A stretch of DNA of 64,000 nucleotides from Novakomyces olei (lineage: Eukaryota > Ascomycota > Novakomycetes > Novakomycetales > Novakomycetaceae). Positions within the stretch are counted from its first letter, which is position 1, and the number at the start of each line of letters is the position of its first letter. Below are positions 12,079-21,620 of the stretch, piece by piece. The notes under the pieces are model-generated. The model was not told the DNA's origin, searched no databases, and was given only the letters and a program-made list of their open reading frames with translations. The position numbers and the translations under genes were made by a program. The stretch spans positions 1,589,259 through 1,653,258 of the forward strand of contig JADEYG010000009.1 in assembly GCA_016906335.1 (NCBI GenBank). The letters run 5' to 3'.

Positions 12079-12165
12079 GCAGGGGGTCGAGTATGTCGGC
12101 AGCATTGCTTTTGTTTTGATAATATAAAAGGAATATAGATGATTAGAGTTTGTTTGAGTGTAGAT

Positions 12166-12247
12166 TGAGCGTAGATTGAGTGTGTTTGAGTGTAGTTTGA
12201 GCGCATTTTGTAGTTTGAGTGTAGTTTGAGTGTAGTTTGAGTGTAGA
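12166..12247. repeat. Short tandem repeat downstream of LSC1
   Basis: About eight copies of a 9-10 bp unit (TGAGTGTAGT and variants), 90 bases past the LSC1 stop codon. Confidence 0.8.
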
Positions 12248-12284
12248 ATTGTGAGTGTATATACTGTGGAATGCCAAGGACAGG

Positions 12285-12555
12285 CGTGTACGCTGTGCAA
12301 CACCGTACGCTTTACAACAACACCGTTCGGTACAGTGTACGCTGTACAACACCGTACGCACCGTACGCTGTACAACACTGTACGGTACGCTGTACAACAC
12401 CGTACGCACCGTACGCTGTACAACAACACTGTACGATACGCTGTACAACAACGCCGTTCGGTAAAGTGTACGCTGTACAACGCCGTAAGGCACGGTACGC
12501 TGTACAACAACACCGTTCGGTACGGTGTACAACAACACCGTCCGGTCGGTGTACG
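12285..12555. repeat. Palindrome-rich repeat between convergent genes
   Basis: An array of irregularly spaced copies of TACGCTGTACAACACCGTAC and shorter derivatives. The core words GTAC, TGTACA and GTACGGTAC are self-complementary, so either strand can fold repeatedly. It fills the space between the convergent LSC1 and enolase-phosphatase genes and ends a few bases from the latter's stop codon, so it must lie in that transcript's 3' UTR or terminator region. Confidence 0.85.
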
Positions 12556-12559
12556 GTAA

Positions 12560-13311
12560 CTAATCCCTTACAGTATCAAACACTCCCTCAAACGAAGACC
12601 GCCAAGGGTCTTTAACCGTGCCCGGCTGCCGCAAAGCCAGATTGTCCTCGCGGACAATCTGGCAGGCGTGCATGCCTGCGGCACGTGCCGCCTCTACTTC
12701 AGCCAGAACGTCTGATAAAAACAGCCATTCATCAGCGCCCGCTGCTTGCGCCGAGTCTACAATAGCGCTGTAGCTTGATTTTTCCTGCTTTGTGCCCACG
12801 CGCGTATCAAAGTAACCGGCGAAAAAAGGCCGTAGATCGCCCTGATCAGTGTGCGCAAACAGCAATTGCTGTGCGGGAACCGAACCCGAACTGTACACCC
12901 AAACGCGCTGGTTCGGTGTGTTCGTAAACGACGAGAGCGTGGGGACAACGTCCGCGTATATTGGCGCCTTGACGCGTCCAGACGCGTACGCGTCTCTCCA
13001 TATTAACCCCTGTAGAGCCTTGAAAGGGCCGTACTTTGCATTCTGCGAGTGCAGCTCTTCTACTCGCGCGATCAGTGCGTTCGCTGACGCGCGAGTACGC
13101 TCGTCAGCGAACGCAGAGACCACGTTCTCCTGAAACTCAGAGTCGGACCAGTGCTCTGTGATGTAGTGCCGATACTCGCGCGCAGCGTACGGGAACAGTA
13201 CGTCTGTGACAAAGGACACGGGCGTTACCGTACCCTCTTTGCCTGTGTCAGCCTTGACTTGAATTTGAGCTTACCAATGTCGAGCAGCAGGTGCTTTATA
13301 CGGGACGCCAT
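12560..13311 (-). CDS. UTR4: Enolase-phosphatase E1 (methionine salvage)
   Basis: Proposed complement(join(12560..13236,13275..13311)), 237 aa. This HAD-family enzyme enolises and dephosphorylates 2,3-diketo-5-methylthiopentyl-1-phosphate in the methionine salvage pathway. The 38-nt intron (GTAAGC..GCTGAC..AAAG) joins exon 1 MASRIKHLLLDI to recreate HAD motif I, DIEGTVTPVSFVTDV. Motif II is VYSSGSVPAQQLLF, motif III lies in GTKQEKSSYSAI, and motif IV is LFLSDVLAEV. Length is close to yeast Utr4. A 3' site six bases upstream would give DIGKEGT, which fits the family less well. The exon carries several unusually perfect hairpins (12637-12690 and 13076-13115). Confidence 0.92.
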
Positions 13312-14588
13312 TGCCGTACAATGGCACTGACAGAGCGGGCGAACGTTGTGCCGTTTACTATAGCGAATTCGCGCTGACAGTGTGCTGTTTGCTGTGCTGT
13401 CGCTCTATGGGAGCATTTAAGTATAGCCAAATGTTTACAGTGCTCATATAAATTTTTATTACATCCTCCTGTTTGCAGTAGCGTACAGTTAATTATAGCG
13501 AATTGTCACTTGTTCGTACACATCTAATACGCTCCTGTTTGCAGTAAAACAGGTTCGCAGTAGCGTATAATTAATTATAACGAAATGCCACATTGTACGT
13601 ATACATTTGCAGTACATTTGCAGCAACAACTCGTGTAATTGTATCATACTTGTATGTAATTTTATCTAAAATTACATACTCGTGCTGGGTTCGATTCGTG
13701 TGCGATCTTTGTCGTATAACAAACACATTACGTGTGCGATACACCGTACGCTCGTTTTTGCGATCGATGATTATATACGTATTTTATATTAATACGTGCA
13801 AAACAAGACGAACAGTACAACGGGCCGTGGTCGCCTTTTATTGCTTTTGAGATCTGACGAGGGCAATATAGGCGGGCGACAAAGTGTTACGGGTTCCGTG
13901 CCGCTCATCCATTGACGCGCTGCCTCTTTACTGAGCTTCGGGGGTTTGGTTGGGGTTTGAAAGCCTTTTATACTGCTCTTCCAGCCGCGCTCGCCTTTGA
14001 GGGATTCTGTCAAAGGGGAGGTAAGCAGGCGTGGCAGACCCGACTCGAGGATCCGTGGTTCGTTCTATATAAATATAAAGGGGTTCTCTTGCAATTGCCT
14101 CCGTTTGAGTACGGATCCGCGTGAGTACGGCCGTATTATTCGCTGGGATTAACGTGCCTGGACAAGTATCAGGCACTGGCTGAGCAAAGCGCTGCCTCTC
14201 TTGCGGTTTTGAGCGGCCATTGTACCTATCGTCATATCGTTAAAGGCGGTGCTGATATTCCAGCTGTACATTTATTTGTCCTTTACTGCTCTAATTGATA
14301 TTTGTTAATTAATTAATTAATTAATAATTTATTTATTAATTTATTAATTTATTAATTTATTATTTATTATTTATTTATTAATTTATTATTTATTTATTAA
14401 TTTATTTATTTATTAATTTATTATTAATTTATTTATTCATTCATTCTCTTTCTGTTTTGCCTCGTCAAAAAGACAGAGTCTCTGCTTTCTTTCCACTTTG
14501 TCTAGTGCGATTTATTGCCTTGTACTCTACAGGCTCACTGCCTCGTTATCAATTCGTGGCAACTTTTTGTGTTTAATCACGCTTCAAT
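13312..14588. other. Intergenic with a possible small gene and an AT repeat
   Basis: 13312-13800 is AT-rich without a recognisable gene. A frame on the minus strand from ~14209 down to 13928 is open for ~94 codons, in sequence richer in GC than its surroundings. It begins after TTTAACGATATGACGATAG, which could be a 3' splice site, and encodes segments such as DTCPGTLIPANNTAVL and FDRIPQRRARLEEQYKRL. This could be the last exon of a small protein whose first exon I could not place. 14293-14445 is an AATTTATT-type repeat. The rest would be the MAPKK promoter. Confidence 0.35.
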
Positions 14589-16520
14589 ATGGCAGACGAG
14601 CTGAACGGCCCATCGGCAGTCCGAGCACCGTCTCCGCCTGCAGCGGCGTCTCAAGAAAAACCGGAGACGCTCAGATCCGTGTCCCAGCCAACACTCTCGG
14701 ACCAGTTACAAAGGGTAGAAATATCGACAGAAACAGAAGCTGGAGACACGAAACCAGTGTCGCCTGACCCCCGGACTTGCTCGACTTTTGCCTACAATCG
14801 AAGCAAAGACCTTGCTTTAAGCAATGTAAATGCTGCTCGAAGGCCGCCTAATGCCCCTCTTTTCCCAGCCGGATCCGAGGATCGCCGGACGCCGTCTCCG
14901 GCCTCGAGCTTCTCCACAACTGGACCAAACAAGACAAGGCCTTCACCGGGAATAAGCGGGCTCCATACGAGCGCACAGGAACGGTTCCGGGCCTTTCAGC
15001 AGCAGCGAATGCGATCAAAGTCCGATGCGAGTATTGCAAACAGCAACAGCAATAATAATATTACCAACAAACCTAATGACAGCAACAATGCAAACAATAA
15101 TGTAAACAATAATAATGAGAGCAGCAGCCCTTTCAACACCAAACCTGTTGACCAAAGGACGCTAGTTGCCCAGGAAATGGCAGCAGCGAGCCCTGCTCCA
15201 GCAGCCTCTACACAGTCTCCAAAACTGCCTTCGCCAGCAATAGGGATGGGTGGAGGACTGGCAGCGAGGAGAAATGCGCCCGGCAGACTGCCTGGTCCAC
15301 CTGGAGCCAATGCGCCCAAGCCTGCAGTCGGCGGCATGGCAGCCCGTCGAGGCCTTTTGCTCAACGGCAATCCGACACTAAACAGCCGTGGCAGAGCAAA
15401 TCCTGCTTCTTCAGCCGTCTCTGGAAGCCAGTTTGGACAGTTTTCTGATATTGTTGATGCCAGCACGGGGACACTGAATTTTAAAAACAAGGCGGTTGTG
15501 AATGCAGACGGAGTCAATTTCTCTTCAGGCAAAAAGTTCCGTATAAACCTGGGCGAGTTTGAAAAACTGGACGAGCTGGGCAAAGGCAATTATGGTGTAG
15601 TGTACCGCGTTCTGCATAAGCCGAGTGGTGTGCAGATGGCGTTGAAGGAAGTCCGGCTGAGTCTCGACGAAACGACGTTTCGCCAAATAATAATGGAGCT
15701 CGATGTCCTCCACAAGGCAACCAGCCCGAATATTGTCGAGTTTTATGGGGCCTTTTTCGTAGAGGGATGCGTCTTTATCTGCCTCGAGTACATGGACGCT
15801 GGATCCGTGGATAAACTGTACCAGCATGGCGTTGAAGAACCCTATCTCGCTCGGATAACAGAGGCAGTTGTACGAGGCCTGCTGAGTCTCAAACAGGACC
15901 ACAACATTATCCACCGGGATGTTAAGCCCACAAACGTGCTTGTAAATACAAAGGGCCAAATCAAGATTTGCGATTTCGGAGTATCCGGCAATTTAGTGGC
16001 CTCGATTGCCAAAACGAATATTGGCTGCCAGTCTTACTATGCGCCTGAGCGGATTCAGAGCTCCTCGGGCGAGGCGAATACGTATAACGTGCAGGCAGAC
16101 ATTTGGTCTTTGGGCCTGAGCATTGTGGAAATGGCTGTCGGGGGGTACCCTTACCCAGCAGAGACTTATTCCAGTATCTTTGCACAGCTAAATGCAATCT
16201 GCGAGGGAGAACCGCCCGCTCTACCCGCCGAAAGGTACTCCCAAGAAGCCTGTGATTTTGTCAAACAGTGCCTGCAAAAGAACGCTGCTCGACGGCCTGG
16301 GTACCACGAGCTGCTAGAGCATCCCTGGCTCAAGCGGTACCGTGACGACAGCTCTATCGATCTCGCTGCTTGGGTCAAGAACCGATCAGAGACTGCTCAG
16401 GCAGCAAAGAACGCACGACCGGCTCCGGCTCTGCATAAAGTCAATCTGGACGAAGCAGGACAGCATTCGCCTTTACTCCAACAGCAGCCCGCTGCTTCTA
16501 CTGCTCAGCATGAAGGCTGA
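14589..16520 (+). CDS. PBS2: MAP kinase kinase of the Pbs2/Wis1 type
   Basis: Single exon, 643 aa. The long N-terminal region (1-~320) is low-complexity, with an Asn-rich run around residues 155-175 and proline-rich docking-like stretches. The kinase domain spans ~322-582: glycine loop LGKGNYGVVY, ALKEVRL with the ATP lysine, catalytic HRDVKPTN, DFG in ICDFGVSGNLV, and the MAPKK activation loop S-I-A-K-T, whose Ser and Thr are the usual sites phosphorylated by the MAPKKK. YAPERI and the C-terminal HPWLKRY follow. Sequence style (FGVSGNLVASIAKTNIG, GGYPYPAETY) is that of Pbs2 and Wis1, the scaffold-kinase that activates Hog1/Sty1 in osmotic and general stress. The start is the first ATG of the frame. 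Confidence 0.9.
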   Translation: MADELNGPSAVRAPSPPAAASQEKPETLRSVSQPTLSDQLQRVEISTETEAGDTKPVSPDPRTCSTFAYNRSKDLALSNVNAARRPPNAPLFPAGSEDRRTPSPASSFSTTGPNKTRPSPGISGLHTSAQERFRAFQQQRMRSKSDASIANSNSNNNITNKPNDSNNANNNVNNNNESSSPFNTKPVDQRTLVAQEMAAASPAPAASTQSPKLPSPAIGMGGGLAARRNAPGRLPGPPGANAPKPAVGGMAARRGLLLNGNPTLNSRGRANPASSAVSGSQFGQFSDIVDASTGTLNFKNKAVVNADGVNFSSGKKFRINLGEFEKLDELGKGNYGVVYRVLHKPSGVQMALKEVRLSLDETTFRQIIMELDVLHKATSPNIVEFYGAFFVEGCVFICLEYMDAGSVDKLYQHGVEEPYLARITEAVVRGLLSLKQDHNIIHRDVKPTNVLVNTKGQIKICDFGVSGNLVASIAKTNIGCQSYYAPERIQSSSGEANTYNVQADIWSLGLSIVEMAVGGYPYPAETYSSIFAQLNAICEGEPPALPAERYSQEACDFVKQCLQKNAARRPGYHELLEHPWLKRYRDDSSIDLAAWVKNRSETAQAAKNARPAPALHKVNLDEAGQHSPLLQQQPAASTAQHEG

Positions 16521-17212
16521 GCACTGCGTGGCGCTTTTGCCGCTGGCAAACGCTCAGAGTGCTCTATGATATACATATACTATTTGAATTGTGCTTTTTA
16601 TTTTCCCTTTTTCAGGTTGCCACTATTGTCTTTGTTCATATGTCTGGTTTCTGCAAACAGGTTCTTGTTGCCCATTTTCTTTTCCGTTTTCTCCTTTTGT
16701 ATTTCTCTATTGTATCTGCTTCATGACTTTTATTCATTAAGCAGCTTCACATAAATCATGCTACTTTTGGAAAGAATCAATTCTTTTTTTTTTTTTCTTG
16801 GAAAATGTCTCACCTCCTGTCAACACGTTTTGTTACAGCCTTTTATACATCTGATGATTTTTCTTTTCTTTTCTTTTCCTTGATTTCTTTTTTCTTCCTT
16901 TTTTCCCCACTTTTCTTTGTTCAAAGGATTATTCAAAGGATTGTTTTTAATAAAATTTAATTTAATGGCAGGAAACATCAAGTAATTTGGACATAGTAGC
17001 CGGAATAAACGACACTTTTTTGCCAAAGCTGTTTTGTAAAGAATATTATTAATAAAGTTATTTATAGAGAAAATTAACTGATTTCAACAAATCTGAATTG
17101 CGTAGGGTAATTACAAGTTTGATATACATGCCGTGTCGCTAAAACCTAAAAAATCAAGACGCTACAAGAACCAGACTGCCACCAATAATAAAGGGGATCA
17201 ATGAACGTTCCT
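16521..17212. other. Intergenic, pyrimidine-rich
   Basis: T-rich spacer between the convergent MAPKK and sugar-transporter genes, with runs such as T16 near 16783 and TTTTCTTTTC tracts. No gene is seen. Confidence 0.6.
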
Positions 17213-19279
17213 TCAAGCGGCATTTTCAACATGAGAAAAATGGGGAGCGTCCATTTGTTTCTCAAAATTAGTGACCACTCCTTCGTCGATTTCACGGCCA
17301 AAGACGTCGACTTGCGTCTTTGCAAAATTGCGAGCACTCACGCCTTGCTCAAACAGCATATCGAGCTCCGCAAAAGTACGACCAGTCGGTTCAGGCACAC
17401 GGAAATAGGTATAGACTATGCAGCAAAAGCAGATACCAGCCTGAATGTTAAAACATTAAAAAAAAAACAAATTAAATATATATAAATAAATATAAACATA
17501 CCCAGAAAAAGCCAGCAAAATTACGCCAGTTCCAAGCACCCGGGTTGAGCATATAAGGCGTCAGTACACTGCAAACGATTCCCACAACAATACTGTTCGT
17601 TAGCGAATAATGTAGTTATTATAGACTTACTAGGACATGCGGCCAAGCACGACAGTCTTGATTTGCAGCCGTCTCGTAGAAATCTCACTGACTAGCGAGT
17701 AGCACACGGTGCCAACAGTGATCTGATAAGTAAAAGCCCAGCCCAGCATAATACTGCCAGTGGCAATTGACGCCTCGCGGCGATGGGCGTCGGGCACAAG
17801 GCCTAAGAATCCCATTACGAAAAGCATAACAAACAGTCCGCACAGGCCATACAGGTAGAGAGACCGGCGGCCAATACCAAACGTCATAAGAGCCCAGGCG
17901 CCAAAGACACCGACGATATTCATGCTGTACTGACCGAGGGCAAAAGAGTACGAGTCTGAGCTGCTCAGCCCGGCTTGCTCGAGGAAGTAAGTCGAGTAGT
18001 TGGAGAAAGAATTGCCGCTCAGGTTCTGGATTGCCCAGACCATACATACAATTTCTGTGCGGCGCAGATTATGGCCTCTAAAGCAGTCGAGGTACGAGGC
18101 CCCTTTTGTCTCTGACTTTTCCAGTGCAGTCGTATGAGCCATCATGGCAATCGTCTCCTCTGCGTCAAAATCCGTCTCGCGATTTGTGCTCGTCAGACGC
18201 AACAGAGCTTTTTTTGCATCGTCCATTCTACCCTTACGCACGAGCCACCACGGAGACTCCGGAGCTGCCAAAAGAGCAATAATCAGGGGGACTGGCCAAA
18301 TCCATTGTAGAGCGTAGGGGATACGGTAAGCCCATTCGTCAGTACGGCCAATCATGGACTTGATAACGCCGATACCGATTACCTGTCCGATTCCCCAGCA
18401 GCAGTTCACGTACGTTGTAAGGTAACCGCGCATTGCAACGGGGCAGACCTCTGAGGCATACGTGACCGTCAGTGTTTGGAAGACACCCCATGGCTGGGAT
18501 TAGTATTCAGCAGGGCAAGAAAAAGAAGAAAATTAAAAAGAAGTTAAAGAGAGATTAAAAAGAAAAAGCGAATACTATGAAGAATTATACTTTTGGAAAT
18601 AAAAGCAAGAGAGTATCAAGTATTCTAAACTCAAAAATATATAAAATGTAAAAAGAAAAGAGGTAAGAATTGATAAAACAAAGTCACTTTGCTTGCTCTC
18701 GGCAATCTTTACGTACAATTCCACAAAGAATCTCGGCAACAAGGAGCGCGTACACGTGCTGAGCGGTAAAGAAAATCGTAATAAACCCAGTAAGAAGCGT
18801 GAGACAGGCAATAACTGTGTAGCGGTAGCCGAATCGTTCAGAAACCCATCCGTTCAATAAAAGACCGATAAACTCTCCCACATTGGCACCCTGATGGTAA
18901 GTACACGCACAAGTCTTTTTTGTTTCGGATAAAAAAAAACAATTGTTACTGCTAATCAGCTCTCACTTACATTGCTAAGTCCCGACTGCCAGGCGGCAGA
19001 GATCTGATAATCGCCATTCGGCAATCGCGTTCCGTACTTGCGATTGAACGGATCAAAAGCATAAAAGTTGTTGATCAGACAAACATCGTAGCCTTCCATA
19101 ATAATACAGGTAGAAATAATCAAACTCCAGGCGATGGCTTTCGGGTATAGGCGAATGCCCTGCATGAGCGTCATGCTATGCTCCTTTTCCGTAGCATTTT
19201 TGGCCTCGAGAACGATACGGCCGTGTCCATGGTCGTTTTTTTCAGACTCCAAGTGCTCAGTAGCCCCGACTTTCTCCAT
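17213..19279 (-). CDS. MFS sugar transporter, alpha-glucoside (MAL/AGT1) type
   Basis: Proposed complement(join(17213..17440,17502..17592,17631..18493,18717..18890,18971..19279)), 554 aa; all phases agree. Introns start GTAAGT, GTACGT, GTAAGT and GTATGT and end with CTAAC/CTAAT-like branch points near CAG. The protein has the twelve-helix sugar-porter plan. ERFGYRYT is the first cytoplasmic-loop signature, PESPWWLVRKGR closes helix 6, and RVPEPTGRTFAELDMLFEQ follows helix 12. MVWAIQNLSGNSFSNYSTYF is characteristic of the fungal maltose/alpha-glucoside proton symporters. The N-terminal ~35 residues are charged and cytoplasmic. The exact sugar cannot be read from sequence. Confidence 0.9.
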
Positions 19280-21620
19280 CTATTGCCCACGTAATTGATC
19301 GCTTGTGCTTAGTCTCTTTTCCCGTCACCTTTGGGATTAAACGTGTTTGGTTCCTTTGCGTTTACAGCTCTTTACGCGAGCAATTGGACGCGTATATATA
19401 TTAATATCCCGCGCGCTAAACAAAGCGTTCCCGGCAGTCAGCTCCGTACACAATCCAGCCAATAGCCAACGTCGAAATATAAATGATCTAGACCCTTGGT
19501 ACGGCATGCCACCGGCGAGCCTAATTGGGAAGGAGCGTCGAACACTTTACCCCGCAGATAAATATATATGATCGGCACCTTGAACAAAATGCGCACCTCA
19601 ATTTGTGTAATGTTCCTGTCAAACGAGTCCCTGAATGTGATTTTTGTTCAGTGCGTTGGCAAGTCTGCTGGCGGGATGGATGAAATTGCTAGGTTTTCCG
19701 GATTCCACTGTCCCACAATGATCGGGGCAAGACGATGCTTTTCTATAGTATTTCTTTACATACACGGCTAAATTATGGGTTTGCCAGTACATTTTTACAA
19801 GTATTTAGCCATTTACAATTGTGTCTGTTTTGCTAATACACTATTTTTACACCTTTCTTTTCTGCACGGCTCCAACGTCCTATAATAATTAAGAATAAAT
19901 AGAATTATGCCCCCTATATTATTCTATAGCATTCGATAAACCAATAATATTAATTTTCACGCATAGAAAATCGCTGTTGCATATCCACCAGACACGTGGC
20001 TGAATTACAAATATAAATTACTGTTGAGAATGTCGTCAAAAATCTGCAATATGTACTATTGCTGCACATATTGCCGCAAGACTACCCTGATCGAGAGAAG
20101 TTATGATGACATTTTCAATCAATGTCTTGCTGATAAAATGCGCGGGAGGTACCCACCTTTTGGTAAAAGACTTGTTTTATTGAAAAATTTCGTATCTTGT
20201 TTGGGTCCTGCGTGGGACGCGATTTAATTGGGCATGAATTTGGTTGGGATAAACGTATCGAGCCGATGTCGCAGTAAGGAAAGGCCTGAGGTCCAAATTA
20301 GGATGGATTTACATATTGACATAGATTTGATTTATGAAGGATCCTTGCAGCCAGGATTTTAATATTGTATGTGAACCAAATTGCATTTGAAGAATATTTT
20401 AATCTTGGAACCCGTGATGAAGTTCGTAGTCTGCATATCTGGTGGCTCATCCATTCACGTTGGTTTGCCTTCTCATATATAGTGCTCACTTAGAGCCTAG
20501 CCGAGTACATTTTATAATCTTATCAAGGGTTTAGTATATAACGTGGTTTATCATATCGCAAATATAGTTTATCCGAGTTGATCATATCTTGAGTGGGATG
20601 TTCAGAGAATTGTGCGTTGTGCCTCAATTCCTGTGATTGCGGGGTGAATTTCGGATAACGCGGGTCTCGGAGGTGTTCGGGTATCAATTGAAATCAAACA
20701 TTTTTATCTTTTTCAACACAGAACGGCCATTCATACAGAATGATCGTTTACAATTTCAGCGGACTCTGAAGTGAGTTGTCTGGACAACCTGCTGAGGCCT
20801 GCAGACAAATCGTATTGGCTGTGCTAGCTTTTAGAATGGTTCTATAAAAGAAAACCTATTTGCAAAATGACCGCATTTAAAAGAACTGTTGACTTGCAAG
20901 ATGCTGATAGCTATATACTTTAATGCACACTAATTTGTTTTGTTGGATTTATTTGTTCTGGTCTGCTGCTTATACGAATACTATAACTGACCATGAGAAG
21001 AATGTTTTATCAGCTATTTTCAATATCTATAATCATTGCTTAATTCAATTTTTCTCACAAAAAAAAGGCTTCTTTTTTTTTTGTCTGACAAGCAAATTGA
21101 AATAGCTGCAAATGAACCTTTTTTTCAAATACTAATACTTACTTCGGATCTGGCCGGAAAGTGGAAGAAGAATCAGTCGTACAAACAAAAATATCCATTA
21201 TAGATACGCTCTAATCAAAAACTTTAAAGGCGATAATTTTTATTACTGTCTAAAAGAATCGAACAAATGTTTTAAAAATAGTACCAATAAAGAGATCATT
21301 TATGCTTTTGAGTCATTAAAACCTGGTGTGTCGAATATGATGCTTGAATTGCCGTTAGAGGAAACATAAACTTCTTATGAACCGCATAATAAATTAAAGT
21401 TGAAGAATAGAAAAATGAAATGGTTGTTTAATCGAAACCACCTGGGATTAAACATTAAAAAAGATAAGGATACAGGAAAACAGGAAACTGAAAAGCGGAT
21501 CTAAAAGAAAGAAAAAACAGGACGATAGATTTGTGAAGGACAACCAAATGGCTAGAATAGGACAACTGTAAAGAACCAATGATATAAGATGAAATCAGAC
21601 CATTATGTATATATATTTAA
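19280..21620. other. Gene-free AT-rich stretch
   Basis: 2.3 kb without a recognisable gene. Short frames occur, for example at 20024-20227 (plus) and 20298-20489 (minus), but neither resembles a known family, and the surrounding sequence has stops in all frames. It could hold a decayed gene or element around 20.0-20.7 kb. It includes the promoter of the sugar transporter at its left end. Confidence 0.5.

Noticed and set aside
12143-12615. Overlapping frames in the GTAC-palindrome array
   Set aside because: Both strands are open in several frames because of the repeat; no conserved sequence.
13681-13700. GGGTTCGATTC, resembling a tRNA T-loop
   Set aside because: No pairing T-stem, acceptor stem or anticodon arm could be drawn around it. 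No convincing tRNA was found anywhere in the window by eye; a covariance-model scan would be needed to exclude one.
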